Positions 40,998 through 49,574 are shown, counted from the first letter of the stretch. The stretch is DNA of 64,000 bases from Flavobacterium sp. (GCA_016721735.1 JADKHM010000019.1:124001-188000), one strand, 5' to 3'. The notes: generated by a model not told the origin, from the letters alone. Numbers and translations: made by a program.

Positions 40998-43018
40998 GAT
41001 AATTCTAGTATTATGGTCGTTTTTTTATTGAAAGTTTGTCCGGGTTGGATTGACTGAGATTTGACTTTCCCAGCACCTTTAACTTTTATATTTAACCCTA
41101 AATTTCCAAGCAACGCAATTGCATCCATCCCAGACATTCCTTTCACATTTGGTATAAAACTTTGCTTCTTTTGTGTTTTTGTATAGTAAGCCGCATAGCT
41201 TTTTTCTTGCGTTGCGCTTTTCTTATTCAAGTTTTTGATTTCGTTGGTAGAAGGCGCATCGGTAAATATTTTTTGTGCGATTCTTTTGAACACGGGACCA
41301 GCGACATCTGCTCCATAATAATTGTTGTTGGAGGTATTCGGTTCGTGAACCACTACGATGCAGGAATATTTTGGTTCTTCTGCTGGAAAATAGCCTACAA
41401 ACGAAGAAATATAATGTTTCTCAACGCCTCCTTTTTTGGCGTAATTGGCTTGTGCCGTTCCTGTTTTTCCGGCCATAGAGAAGTCTTTCGAATACAGTTT
41501 AGAACCAGTTCCTTTTTTAACCACGTTTTTTAAAACAGCTTGTAATTTGAGCAAAGTCTCATTTGAACAAACCTTAGGATTGATTACTTCTGTGTTGAAT
41601 TTTTTGATGGTTTTACTCCACTCTTTAATTTCAGATACAAACTGTGGTTTTACCATCACTCCATTGTTGGCAACTGAATTATAGAAAGTCAACGTTTGCA
41701 AAGGCGTGATTGAAACGCCATAGCCAAATGCCATCCACGGTAAAGAAATCGCGCTCCAATTTTTGTCTCCAGGTTGCGGAATATATGGAATTCCCTCTCC
41801 TTTGATAGGAAGCCCTAACGGCTTATTTAAGCCATAACTATTGAGATGATTAACAAATTGGGCTGGGTCATTTTTGTAGTTATTGTAGACCGCTTGCACC
41901 ATAACCGTATTAGAAGAAACTTCAAATCCTCTTGCCAGTGAAATTTTTCCATATCCACCTTCATGCGAATCCCGCACTTTCTTTCCCGAATACATGATAG
42001 TTCCGCCTTGACTATCGAAGACTGCGCTGGTATCGACTTTTTTATCATCTAACAAAGTCATCAAATCCGCCAATTTATAGGTAGAACCAGGTTCGTGAGA
42101 TTCGGCAATCGCGTAATTAGTAGTTTCAAAGTAGGTACTGTCTGCAGCTTTGTTAGCGCTTTCCGGATTTTTTCCAAGATTAGAAATGGCTTTGATATTG
42201 CCAGTTTTGGTTTCCATTACTACGACGCAACCATGATCAGCATTGAACGCGCGGAGTTGCTTTAGCAAAGCATGATGCGCAATATCTTGGATATACACAT
42301 CAATGGTTGAAATCACATCGTAGCCGTCTTGAGGATCCACTTCGTTGACATCACGAATTGGTTTCCATTGACCTTTAGCAATTTTTTGTTTTAAGATTTT
42401 TCCGTCTTTGCCATTGAGATATTTTCTGAAAGCCCATTCGATTCCTTTACCATCTTTCACTCCACTCGGCGTAAGTCTCTCGTAACCAATCGTTCTCTCA
42501 GCAATTTTGCCAATAGGATGTTCACGCACCGTTTTTTGTTCTGTGATGATGCCACCTTTGTATGCGCCAAGATTGAATAATGGAAAACTCTTGATTTTCA
42601 TATATTCCGTGTAGCTTAAGTCACGAGCCACCAGAAAGTATCGATTCTTATTCGCTCTTGCTTTTCTCAAGTCAGATTGAAATGTACTGCTAGATTTGTT
42701 GAGTAAGACACCTAAAGAATCCGCAAGTGCTTTTACGTTTTTTTCAAACGCTTCGCCCTTTGGAGCAATAGCATCAAAACGGATGGTGTATTTTGGGATA
42801 GAGGTTGCTAACAAACTGCCATCAGCTGAATACACATTCCCTTTATTGGCTGGGATCACAAAATTACGAACCGTTCTTTCTTTAGCTAACTTTCTATAAT
42901 AGTCGCCTTCGACCCACTGAATATTGGTCAGTTTGACAGTAATTGCAATTGCCATGAGAAACATCGCAAAAGCAACCAGATACATACGATAAGAGATATA
43001 TTTATCTTCTACTGCCAT
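40994..43018 (-). CDS. ftsI: penicillin-binding protein 3 / FtsI with one PASTA domain
   Basis: The division-specific transpeptidase partner of FtsW. The 674 residues have one N-terminal span (about 11-29), a dimerisation/pedestal region (NKGNVYSADGSLLATS), and a transpeptidase with the SxxK serine Ser312 (EPGSTYKLA), SSN (368-370) and KTG (518-520). About 65 C-terminal residues (FIPNVKGMSGMDAIALLGNL and on) form a single PASTA domain, which many Gram-negative FtsI lack. It overlaps ftsL by ten bases and murE by four. Confidence 0.97.
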   Translation of the reverse strand: MAVEDKYISYRMYLVAFAMFLMAIAITVKLTNIQWVEGDYYRKLAKERTVRNFVIPANKGNVYSADGSLLATSIPKYTIRFDAIAPKGEAFEKNVKALADSLGVLLNKSSSTFQSDLRKARANKNRYFLVARDLSYTEYMKIKSFPLFNLGAYKGGIITEQKTVREHPIGKIAERTIGYERLTPSGVKDGKGIEWAFRKYLNGKDGKILKQKIAKGQWKPIRDVNEVDPQDGYDVISTIDVYIQDIAHHALLKQLRAFNADHGCVVVMETKTGNIKAISNLGKNPESANKAADSTYFETTNYAIAESHEPGSTYKLADLMTLLDDKKVDTSAVFDSQGGTIMYSGKKVRDSHEGGYGKISLARGFEVSSNTVMVQAVYNNYKNDPAQFVNHLNSYGLNKPLGLPIKGEGIPYIPQPGDKNWSAISLPWMAFGYGVSITPLQTLTFYNSVANNGVMVKPQFVSEIKEWSKTIKKFNTEVINPKVCSNETLLKLQAVLKNVVKKGTGSKLYSKDFSMAGKTGTAQANYAKKGGVEKHYISSFVGYFPAEEPKYSCIVVVHEPNTSNNNYYGADVAGPVFKRIAQKIFTDAPSTNEIKNLNKKSATQEKSYAAYYTKTQKKQSFIPNVKGMSGMDAIALLGNLGLNIKVKGAGKVKSQSIQPGQTFNKKTTIILELS

Positions 43019-43362
43019 ATTTTCTTAAAGAAATTCTTCTCTTCTTCTTTTTTTACTTTTATTTTGGTTGGCGGAACTGACGACGGATAAATTTGTTTTG
43101 CTTCCATTTTTTCCGACACAGTCGATTCCATTCTAAGTTGCATTAATTCAGAACGACGATCTACAAATTCTGACCGTAATTCCTTTACTTCATTGGTTAA
43201 GGCAATAATTTTAAATACCTTTTGCTCATAGCGTTGTGTATTCGCAATCATGATTATCGCTAGCAAAATCAAAAAAACGATGAACCTCCAATTCTTGGCG
43301 GCATTGGCCTCTTCATTAATTAAGAACCGCGCTTTTAATATGCTATAAACACCGTTTTTCAT
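43009..43362 (-). CDS. ftsL: FtsL-like cell division protein
   Basis: A 117-residue bitopic protein: one membrane span (about 26-42, RFIVFLILLAIIMIANT) followed by a heptad-type coiled coil (KIIALTNEVKELRSEFVDRR) and a basic tail (KIKVKKEEEKNFFKKIW). Size, topology and position between rsmH and ftsI make it FtsL; the sequence itself is poorly conserved between phyla. It overlaps the ftsI start by ten bases and lies two bases from rsmH. Confidence 0.9.
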   Translation of the reverse strand: MKNGVYSILKARFLINEEANAAKNWRFIVFLILLAIIMIANTQRYEQKVFKIIALTNEVKELRSEFVDRRSELMQLRMESTVSEKMEAKQIYPSSVPPTKIKVKKEEEKNFFKKIWQ

Positions 43363-43364
43363 CC

Positions 43365-44273
43365 TTACAATTTTTCTGCAATTCGCAACTTGGCGCTTCT
43401 AGCTCTATTATTGACCTTAATTTCATTCGCATCTGGAACGATTAGCTTTCCAATGGTTTTGAACGGAACAGAAAAGTTTCCGAAAAAATCTCGCTCTGGT
43501 TCTCCTTCGAACATGCCGTTCTTGATATATCTTTTAACCAATCGGTCTTCTAGAGAATGGTAGGAAATCACACTCAATCGTCCTTTAACATTCAATATTT
43601 CCAATGACTGTTCGAGGAATTCCTTCAAAACTTCCATTTCTTGATTTACTTCGATTCTTATCGCTTGATACATTTGCGCTAGAATCTTGTGGCTTTTGTG
43701 CGCTGGTAAAAATCGACCCAAGACAATTTTTAACTGTTCTGTGTTTCTTATCGGCGTATTTTCTCTAGCTTCGATAATCACTCTGGCAATTGCTGGCGCA
43801 TTTTTTAGTTCACCATAGTCAAGAAATACTCGTTTTAGATTCTCAGCATCGTATTCATTGACTACTCTAAAAGCATTTAGGTCATTCTTCTGACTCATTC
43901 TCATGTCTAACTCAGCGTCAAATCGGGTTGAAAACCCTCTTTCGGCAACATCAAATTGATGCGACGAAACGCCCAAATCAGCCAGAATACCATCCACTTT
44001 TTGAATTCCATGAAATCGCAAAAAACGTTTTATGTATCTGAAATTCTCGGTAATCAATACGAATCGGTCGTCATCTATCGCATTGGCAATCGCATCTTCG
44101 TCTTGATCAAAAGCAAACAATTTTCCGTGTGGACCCAATCGATTTAGAATTTCCCTAGAATGTCCGCCGCCGCCAAAAGTCACATCAACATAAACACCGT
44201 CTGGCTTGATATTTAATCCATCAAGGGTCGGATGAAGCAGAACAGGATTATGATATTCCATTAGCATCATCAT
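43365..44273 (-). CDS. rsmH: 16S rRNA (cytosine1402-N4)-methyltransferase RsmH
   Basis: Methylates C1402 in the ribosomal P site. The 302 residues contain HNPVLLHPTLDGL, the SAM loop DVTFGGGGHSREIL, ILADLGVSSHQFD, RGFSTRFDAELDMRM and the closing ISYHSLEDRLVKRY. Three Met codons (44273, 44270, 44267) and one at 44261 could start it; the last gives MEYHNPVLL, the usual family opening, while the first overlaps mraZ by 26 bases. All overlap the mraZ end, so the two are coupled. Confidence 0.97.
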   Translation of the reverse strand: MMMLMEYHNPVLLHPTLDGLNIKPDGVYVDVTFGGGGHSREILNRLGPHGKLFAFDQDEDAIANAIDDDRFVLITENFRYIKRFLRFHGIQKVDGILADLGVSSHQFDVAERGFSTRFDAELDMRMSQKNDLNAFRVVNEYDAENLKRVFLDYGELKNAPAIARVIIEARENTPIRNTEQLKIVLGRFLPAHKSHKILAQMYQAIRIEVNQEMEVLKEFLEQSLEILNVKGRLSVISYHSLEDRLVKRYIKNGMFEGEPERDFFGNFSVPFKTIGKLIVPDANEIKVNNRARSAKLRIAEKL

Positions 44274-44721
44274 TTACATTTCCCATTACGTCTTCTGCCA
44301 AATCGGCAAAATCAATTACAGAATCATCTATTGCTTTTTCATATAAATCTTTATCCCAAATCTCTACGATATTCACTGCAGAAGACAGCACCACATCTTT
44401 GGATATTTGAGAGAATACCACTAAATCTTTTGGAATTAATAATCGACCAAGGGCGTCGATTTCTACCACTTTTACTCCTGCGGTGAATCGCCGAATGAAG
44501 TCGTTGTTCTTTTTTACAAAACGATTGAGTTTGTTGATTTTTTCCATCATCAAGTTCCATTCGTTCATTGGATACAATTCGAGACAAGGCTGAAATACAG
44601 AACGCTTCAAGACAAATCCGTCTTGAAGAGCAATCGACAACTGCTTTTTCAAAGGCGCTGGAATCAGCAACCTCCCTTTAGCATCGACTTTGCATTCGTA
44701 TGTTCCGACAATTGAATTCAA
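44248..44721 (-). CDS. mraZ: transcriptional regulator MraZ (TTG start)
   Basis: A double AbrB-fold protein that represses the dcw operon it begins. The 157 residues carry two SpoVT/AbrB-type repeats, each with the DAxGRLLIP signature: VDAKGRLLIPAPLKKQ and IDALGRLLIPKDLV. The frame is open upstream to 44772, but those residues are unrelated to MraZ and overlap the promoter. The TTG at 44721 gives NSIVGTYECKVDAKGR, the family start, so I chose it. Promoter and operator repeats lie immediately upstream. Confidence 0.92.
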   Translation of the reverse strand: MNSIVGTYECKVDAKGRLLIPAPLKKQLSIALQDGFVLKRSVFQPCLELYPMNEWNLMMEKINKLNRFVKKNNDFIRRFTAGVKVVEIDALGRLLIPKDLVVFSQISKDVVLSSAVNIVEIWDKDLYEKAIDDSVIDFADLAEDVMGNVNDDANGIS

Positions 44722-44748
44722 AAAAAGTGGCTTTAAAATGTTTAGGAG

Positions 44749-44756
44749 CAAAAATA
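44749..44756 (-). promoter_or_regulatory. -7 promoter box of the dcw operon (TATTTTTG)
   Basis: An exact TAnnTTTG match on the minus strand, 27 bases before the TTG start of mraZ. The expected -33 region lies under the GTGGT operator repeats. Confidence 0.6.
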
Positions 44757-44766
44757 TAAAAATAAT

Positions 44767-44813
44767 TACCACAATTTACCACAAACTACCACTTTGTTGA
44801 TAAGTTTTACCAC
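44767..44813 (-). promoter_or_regulatory. probable MraZ operator: GTGGT repeats spaced by exactly 10 bp
   Basis: On the minus strand GTGGTA-type words occur at 44788-44792, 44778-44782 and 44768-44772, one every ten bases (GTGGT-N5 three times). A fourth lies 21 bases further upstream at 44809-44813. MraZ proteins bind tandem short G-rich repeats with this spacing (TGGGN-N5 in E. coli, GTGG-type in Mollicutes). The array covers the -33 region, fitting autorepression. Confidence 0.7.
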
Positions 44814-45030
44814 TTTTTTACTTTTTGCCACAGTAAACGCTTCGATTTCTCAAACACTTCTCTAGCAAATCGTTAACGAAATCATGACAAGAAAGATGAA
44901 GTTCCCAAGAATCAGTCGCAGCATAAAACCACTTCAACTTCGAAAAAATGAAAAAACCGACATTTTACGAGATTGGAAAAACCCCAATTTTAAAAAACAG
45001 GACAACACTTTCATTTCATCTTTAAAATCC
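44814..45030. other. intergenic region between divergent mraZ and the hydrolase gene
   Basis: Part of a 344-base gap. Apart from the MraZ operator on one side and the hydrolase -7 box at 45031 on the other, I see no repeat, hairpin or convincing gene. A 61-codon open frame at 44884-45069 has no family features. Confidence 0.5.
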
Positions 45031-45038
45031 TATATTTG
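45031..45038 (+). promoter_or_regulatory. -7 promoter box TATATTTG for the hydrolase gene
   Basis: An exact TAnnTTTG match 27 bases before the ATG at 45066. No clear -33 TTG is visible. Confidence 0.5.
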
Positions 45039-45065
45039 TGTCCTTAAGAAATGTGATAAAACACT

Positions 45066-45830
45066 ATGAATTCTATCTTAAAGAAAGACGGTAAATACAC
45101 TTATTTTGAAGCTGGCGAAGGAACTCCAATCGTGATTCTTCATGGTTTGATGGGAGGATTGAGTAACTTTGATGGTGTGGCAAATTATTTTCCAGAGCAA
45201 GGATACAAAGTAGTGATTCCGGAGCTTCCTATTTATACTCAAAACATTCTAAAGACGAATGTGAAGGCTTTTGCGAAATATGTCAAAGATTTTATCACGT
45301 ATAAGAAATTTGACCGAGTAATTCTTTTAGGCAATTCGCTTGGCGGTCACATTGCTTTGTATCATACCAAAATGTATCCTGAAAAAATGTTAGGACTTGT
45401 CATTACAGGCAGTTCAGGTCTGTATGAAAGCGCCATGGGAGATAGTTATCCAAGAAGAGGCGATTACGATTATATTCAGAAAAAAGCAGAAGCAGTTTTT
45501 TATGACCCTAAAATAGCGACGAAGGAAATCGTTGACGAAGTTTATTCGATGGCGAATGATCGCATCAAGCTCATCAAAACTTTGACCATTGCGAAAAGCG
45601 CCATTAGACATAATATGGCTAAAGATTTACCTAAAATGCATGTGCCTACTTGCATTATTTGGGGAAAGAACGACAATGTAACTCCTCCAGAAGTCGCAGA
45701 AGAATTCCACAAACTCTTACCTCATTCTTCACTCTATTGGATTGACAAATGTGGTCATGCTGCCATGATGGAACATCCAAACGAATTCAATACTTTGATG
45801 CATCAGTGGTTGAAAGAACAAAAGTTGTAA
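45066..45830 (+). CDS. alpha/beta-fold hydrolase
   Basis: A 254-residue cytoplasmic hydrolase. The oxyanion loop is ILHGLMGG (about 24-31), the nucleophile elbow LGNSLGGH (Ser near 96), the acid lies in IWGKNDNVTPP, and the catalytic His in KCGHAAMMEHP. It resembles MhpC/2-hydroxymuconate-type and carboxylesterase-type enzymes; the substrate cannot be told from sequence. It is divergent from mraZ and precedes yihA on the same strand, a neighbourhood I recall as usual in flavobacteria. Confidence 0.92.
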   Translation: MNSILKKDGKYTYFEAGEGTPIVILHGLMGGLSNFDGVANYFPEQGYKVVIPELPIYTQNILKTNVKAFAKYVKDFITYKKFDRVILLGNSLGGHIALYHTKMYPEKMLGLVITGSSGLYESAMGDSYPRRGDYDYIQKKAEAVFYDPKIATKEIVDEVYSMANDRIKLIKTLTIAKSAIRHNMAKDLPKMHVPTCIIWGKNDNVTPPEVAEEFHKLLPHSSLYWIDKCGHAAMMEHPNEFNTLMHQWLKEQKL

Positions 45831-45887
45831 TCAGTCGATAATACCTTCCAATAAGAAACCCAAGCTACAGAATTCGCCTGATTTGAC

Positions 45888-45895
45888 TACCTTTG
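45888..45895 (+). promoter_or_regulatory. -7 promoter box TACCTTTG for yihA
   Basis: An exact TAnnTTTG match 18 bases before the ATG at 45914. It overlaps the alternative upstream TTG start at 45893 and so argues against it. Confidence 0.5.
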
Positions 45896-45913
45896 GCGAA
45901 ATCAAAATTTACG

Positions 45914-46528
45914 ATGAAGATTACTACAGCCGAATTTATCATTAGCAATTCCGAAGTTGCAAAATGTCCGAAAGATCTCTTGCCGGAATATGCTTTTATT
46001 GGTCGTTCTAACGTTGGGAAATCATCCTTGATTAATATGCTGACCAACCATAAGAATTTAGCAAAAACATCTGGACGGCCTGGAAAAACACAGTTGATTA
46101 ATCATTTCAAGATCAATAACAATTGGTTTTTAGTGGATTTACCGGGTTATGGTTATGCTAAAGTATCTAAAAAAACAAAATCGGTATTTCAGCAATTTAT
46201 TACAGATTATTTTGAAAAAAGAGAGCAATTGGTTTGTGCTTTTGTGTTGATTGACATCAGACATGAAGCACAGAAAATCGACTTAGAATTTATGGAATTT
46301 ATGGGCGAAAGCGAAATTCCCTTTTGCATTATTTTTACGAAAGCTGATAAGATTAGTAAAGTCAAAATTGATTCGCATATTGCAGCATACAAAAAACAAA
46401 TGTTGATGAACAATTGGGCAGAAATGCCGCCTTTTTTTGTAACCTCATCCACAGAATCAACCGGGAAAGAAGAATTGCTTTCCTACATCGGAGAAATCAA
46501 CGAGGAAGTTTTTAATTCTAATTCATAA
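45914..46528 (+). CDS. yihA: ribosome biogenesis GTP-binding protein YihA/EngB
   Basis: A TRAFAC GTPase needed for 50S assembly. The 204 residues contain G1 GRSNVGKSSLIN, G2 region SGRPGKTQLINHF, G3 DLPGYGYAKV, G4 TKADK and G5 TSSTESTG. The frame is open to a TTG at 45893, but the ATG at 45914 fits the family start (KITTAEFIISN) and the promoter position. It is followed by a bidirectional terminator. Confidence 0.96.
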   Translation: MKITTAEFIISNSEVAKCPKDLLPEYAFIGRSNVGKSSLINMLTNHKNLAKTSGRPGKTQLINHFKINNNWFLVDLPGYGYAKVSKKTKSVFQQFITDYFEKREQLVCAFVLIDIRHEAQKIDLEFMEFMGESEIPFCIIFTKADKISKVKIDSHIAAYKKQMLMNNWAEMPPFFVTSSTESTGKEELLSYIGEINEEVFNSNS

Positions 46529-46557
46529 AAAAAGCGACTTAAAGTCGCTTTTTTTAT
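46527..46557. terminator. bidirectional terminator between yihA and the 46560 lipoprotein
   Basis: AAAAAAAGCGACT and AGTCGCTTTTTTT form a near-perfect hairpin with a three-base loop and serve both convergent genes. Confidence 0.9.
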
Positions 46558-46559
46558 TC

Positions 46560-47153
46560 TTAATTATATTCCATTAATTCTATCTTGAAAAATCCGGCAT
46601 CTTCCATAATCTGTCCAAATTCATCATTCCAGAATATATAGGAATCATTGATGATATCCGACTTTTCATAGTGATACACTTTACAATGAAAGGAGCCCGC
46701 AGGTACCGTAATCAATGAATCTATGTCGACAACAGTATGTAAAACAACTGCACCATCTGCATCAGTTTCGCTCCAAGTATCATTCAATGCTGCGTTTGTC
46801 TTATACAACTTACGAGGATCAATGCCGTCGTTGTTGGCATCGTTAATCATCCAAACACCGTCTTGCCAAAATTTGTTTTGAACAGTTCCTGTCACCACAT
46901 TCGCTGTATTTCTGAATTCCATAGTTGAAATCAAACCGGTGCCGTTACAAGCTCCATAGGTGAGTTTCATCGTTCCCGCATCAGAACCAAATTGTGTCAA
47001 TTTATATTTTTGGTATTTGCCGGTTTGAAAAAAAGCAATGTTAGAAGTACAGGTTCCTGATGGATTAGGATTATCATTACTATCTGAGTCACTACTGCAA
47101 CTGAATAAACTAAATGTCAATATGACTAGCGCAGTTCTGTATAGGTTTTTCAT
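46560..47153 (-). CDS. lipoprotein of unknown function
   Basis: A 197-residue lipoprotein: MKNLYRTALVILTFSLFSCSSD signal with lipidated Cys19, then a Ser/Asp/Asn spacer. The mature part is beta-rich (YQKYKLTQFGSDAGTMKLTY, VTGTVQNKFWQDGVWMIND, then FHCKVYHYEKS) and ends ELMEYN. I recognise no family, although small lipoproteins of this design are common in flavobacteria. The frame continues 19 codons upstream but the ATG at 47153 gives the signal peptide. It has its own -7 box, so it is probably not just a tail of the gldC transcript. Confidence 0.83.
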   Translation of the reverse strand: MKNLYRTALVILTFSLFSCSSDSDSNDNPNPSGTCTSNIAFFQTGKYQKYKLTQFGSDAGTMKLTYGACNGTGLISTMEFRNTANVVTGTVQNKFWQDGVWMINDANNDGIDPRKLYKTNAALNDTWSETDADGAVVLHTVVDIDSLITVPAGSFHCKVYHYEKSDIINDSYIFWNDEFGQIMEDAGFFKIELMEYN

Positions 47154-47176
47154 TATTTTGGTTTTAAAGTTAGTGC

Positions 47177-47184
47177 CAAAAATA
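47177..47184 (-). promoter_or_regulatory. -7 promoter box TATTTTTG for the 46560 lipoprotein
   Basis: An exact TAnnTTTG match 23 bases before the chosen ATG, in the gap after gldC. Confidence 0.5.
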
Positions 47185-47210
47185 GCATAACTTTTCACTT
47201 CATCAAACAA

Positions 47211-47546
47211 CTATTGCGTTAATTCCAGTTTTTCGGCAAAATAATCACAAAAATCTTTCATAGTTGCGGTCATTTTCTCATCTCCAGTAGCACGTTGGAA
47301 GGTTTCAGACATCGCTACTAGCGTCTGGTGAAAAAACAATTTCATTTCATCTACAGGCATATCTTTTGTCCAGAGATCGATACGCAAGGTTTCTTTAGCT
47401 TTACTATCCCAAATAGACAGCATCATTGCTTTGGCTTCTTCTGCGTCGACGCCACCATCTTGGGCAGTCCAGGTGAGTTTTTCAGGAACTCTATTTTCGT
47501 CTAATTCGACAAAGAATTTTATTTCAGAGGTGATTGTTTTTGACAT
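47211..47546 (-). CDS. gldC: gliding motility protein GldC
   Basis: A 111-residue cytoplasmic protein required for efficient gliding in Flavobacterium; its biochemical role is unknown. It matches the family opening SEIKFFVELDENRVPEKLTW, then MMLSIWDSKAKETLRIDLWT and METFQ-like FQRATGDEKMTATMKDFCDY. The start codon overlaps the gldB stop as TAATG, the same pairing as in F. johnsoniae. Confidence 0.95.
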   Translation of the reverse strand: MSKTITSEIKFFVELDENRVPEKLTWTAQDGGVDAEEAKAMMLSIWDSKAKETLRIDLWTKDMPVDEMKLFFHQTLVAMSETFQRATGDEKMTATMKDFCDYFAEKLELTQ

Positions 47547-48508
47547 TATTTCTTGGGTTTGTATTTTGATTTTTCGAAGATTTCTGTGGCATCCATCTTT
47601 AGAAAGTCATTGAGTGAAACTTTATTGTTTTCCATGAATGAACGTGCGATTTGCCAGCCTATCCAAGTACCAATTCTACCTGGTGTTTCATTGTCAATTT
47701 CGAGATAGAATTTAGAGAAGGGAGCAGGATTGATAAAACGTGGAATCAATTTTTGGTCGGTATCATACAGCATCTTGTTCTCGATGAAATAGCGCCAAAT
47801 GTAGCCTTCATTTTCTTGGCACCACAGCAGTTGCTCTTTGGTATAACCAATTTTATCCGCATCCGAAGTTTCAGGAAGCAATTGGTCTTTTAGATACAAC
47901 TCCTTGCCAACGTATATCATCTGAGCCAGAAAAGAAAGATTGTTGGGTGGCGTCACTTTTGTTTTGGCAAAACTAGCAGCGATATCCGGTATCATTTGAC
48001 TTGACTCGAAGTTCTGTGTGATATAGGAAGGAAATTCATAAAAACGATGCTTTTTTCCAAGATATAATTCAAGAGAAATAATGAGCATTTCTTTGGTGTA
48101 AATTACCTTGTTTTGGTAATCCATTTCGGAAATGACAGTATAAACCTTGGGTGTTTTTGTTTCTGGGAAATAGTATTTGATGTGTTTGAAAAGGTCTTCT
48201 ATTTCGGCTGTTTTTCCATCAAAGTTGGCATATAATTTCTCAACTTCGGTGTACAACTCTCTCCACTGTGGATGTTGCATCTTCTCTAACCAAACGCTGT
48301 CGTCGTTGCCTGCCGGAAAAAAGAATGGATAATCTTGTTTGAGCTTAGGCAAATCTTGCGGCGCAGTTTCAAAAAAAGCCTTATCAAAACGATTAACCTT
48401 GATTTGAACTGGAATTTCCTCAACCGCTTTCTCGATTTTAGTTTTCTTGTCACAAGAAAAAAATAAGAAAAAACTTAAAATTAATGGTAAAACAACGACT
48501 GATTTCAT
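47546..48508 (-). CDS. gldB: gliding motility lipoprotein GldB
   Basis: A 320-residue lipoprotein of the gliding/T9SS group. The signal peptide MKSVVVLPLILSFFLFFSC has lipidated Cys19. The mature part contains VNRFDKAFFETAPQDLPKLK, FFPAGNDDSVW, ETKTPKVYTVISEMDYQNK and PGRIGTWIGWQIARSFM, the DUF2268-like closing region. The frame is open 73 codons further upstream, across a dispersed repeat that would encode MPLPSG; that extension destroys the signal peptide, so the ATG at 48508 is right. It is divergent from nadE. Confidence 0.95.
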   Translation of the reverse strand: MKSVVVLPLILSFFLFFSCDKKTKIEKAVEEIPVQIKVNRFDKAFFETAPQDLPKLKQDYPFFFPAGNDDSVWLEKMQHPQWRELYTEVEKLYANFDGKTAEIEDLFKHIKYYFPETKTPKVYTVISEMDYQNKVIYTKEMLIISLELYLGKKHRFYEFPSYITQNFESSQMIPDIAASFAKTKVTPPNNLSFLAQMIYVGKELYLKDQLLPETSDADKIGYTKEQLLWCQENEGYIWRYFIENKMLYDTDQKLIPRFINPAPFSKFYLEIDNETPGRIGTWIGWQIARSFMENNKVSLNDFLKMDATEIFEKSKYKPKK

Positions 48509-48524
48509 AGCGTGTACGTAATTT

Positions 48525-48628
48525 AGCCCTGATGGCAGCGGCATCCTTTTTTGCTTAGAAAAAATCCCGTGGTCTACGCTACAGTTGTCAAGCAAAAAAG
48601 ATATAGCGAACAGCAGGAAATAGCTCCT
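48525..48628 (+). repeat. dispersed stem-loop element, copy E (type 1 ends)
   Basis: 5' end AGCCCTGATGGCAGCGGCAT, 3' end GATATAGCGAACAGCAGG then TAGCTCCT (middle omitted). The outer stem pairs CCTG/CAGG with AGC/GCT. The apical stem pairs CTTTTTTGCTT with AAGCAAAAAAG. It lies in the divergent gldB/nadE region, directly upstream of the nadE -7 box. Confidence 0.8.
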
Positions 48629-48637
48629 AATAATTAT

Positions 48638-48645
48638 TATTTTTG
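48638..48645 (+). promoter_or_regulatory. -7 promoter box TATTTTTG for nadE
   Basis: An exact TAnnTTTG match 37 bases before the nadE ATG, immediately after repeat copy E. It rules out the longer frame that would start at 48551. Confidence 0.5.
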
Positions 48646-48682
48646 CAAAGATACCTTTTGGTTTATAAAAATCTTGAAAATT

Positions 48683-49480
48683 ATGGCGAAAAAAAGCACC
48701 ATTGATGTTGAAAAAGTCAACTTGCACATCGTAAACTGGTTAAGAAATTATGCTGAAAACGCAAAAGTGAACGGATTTGTTGTGGGCGTTTCTGGCGGTA
48801 TCGATTCTGCCGTAACATCAACCTTATGCGCACAAACTGGATTGAAAGTACTTTGTGTGGAAATGCCAATTCATCAGGTGCAACATCAGGTCTATCGCGG
48901 AAGGGAACACATTTCACAATTGAAGGAACGATTTCCTAATGTGAGTAGTGTTGAAGCTGATTTATCGTCGGTTTTTGAGGATTTCAAGAAGCAAGTTCCG
49001 ACGAGTTCTGATGAATCTAAATTGCATTTAGCATTGGCCAATTCTCGAGCGAGATTGCGAATGACTACTTTGTATTATTTTGCTGGAATTCACGGACTTT
49101 TAGTTGCTGGAACAGGCAATAAAGTTGAAGATTTTGGCGTGGGATTTTACACTAAATACGGCGACGGCGGCGTTGATTTGAGTCCAATTGCAGATTTGAT
49201 GAAATCCGATGTATTTGCGTTAGGCCACTATTTGAACGTGCCAGCGTCTATCTTGAATGCGGCACCAACTGATGGTTTGTTTGGTGATGATCGCACAGAT
49301 GAAGATCAATTGGGTGCAACCTATGATGAATTAGAATGGGCGATGATAGCCGCTGAAAATGGAAAGTCGGCAGATGATTTTGAGGGCAGAGAAAAGGAAG
49401 TGTTTGGGATCTATAAACGTTTGCACGCTATTAACCAACACAAAATGAATCCAATACCAGTTTGTTTACTTCAACGTTAA
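48683..49480 (+). CDS. nadE: NAD(+) synthase
   Basis: Forms NAD from nicotinic acid adenine dinucleotide and ammonia. The 265 residues form a single N-type ATP pyrophosphatase domain without a glutaminase domain. The PP-loop is GVSGGIDSAVTSTL (about 35-48), followed by NSRARLRMTTLYYFA, GTGNKVEDFGVGFYTKYGDGG, and DLSPIADLMKSDVF. The start was set at the ATG before AKKSTIDVEKV. I recall nadE beside gldB-gldC in Flavobacterium, as here. Confidence 0.95.
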   Translation: MAKKSTIDVEKVNLHIVNWLRNYAENAKVNGFVVGVSGGIDSAVTSTLCAQTGLKVLCVEMPIHQVQHQVYRGREHISQLKERFPNVSSVEADLSSVFEDFKKQVPTSSDESKLHLALANSRARLRMTTLYYFAGIHGLLVAGTGNKVEDFGVGFYTKYGDGGVDLSPIADLMKSDVFALGHYLNVPASILNAAPTDGLFGDDRTDEDQLGATYDELEWAMIAAENGKSADDFEGREKEVFGIYKRLHAINQHKMNPIPVCLLQR

Positions 49481-49574
49481 TAACGGCATTTTGTCTAAAA
49501 GTTTTGAACTATTAAGTTTTTTTTAACTAAATTTATCCGTTCTTAAAAAATTTAATTCATAAATAAATACCACT

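Noticed and set aside
44884..45069. A 61-codon plus-strand frame before the hydrolase gene
   Set aside because: It is basic and compositionally odd, overlaps the hydrolase -7 box and its start, and has no family features.
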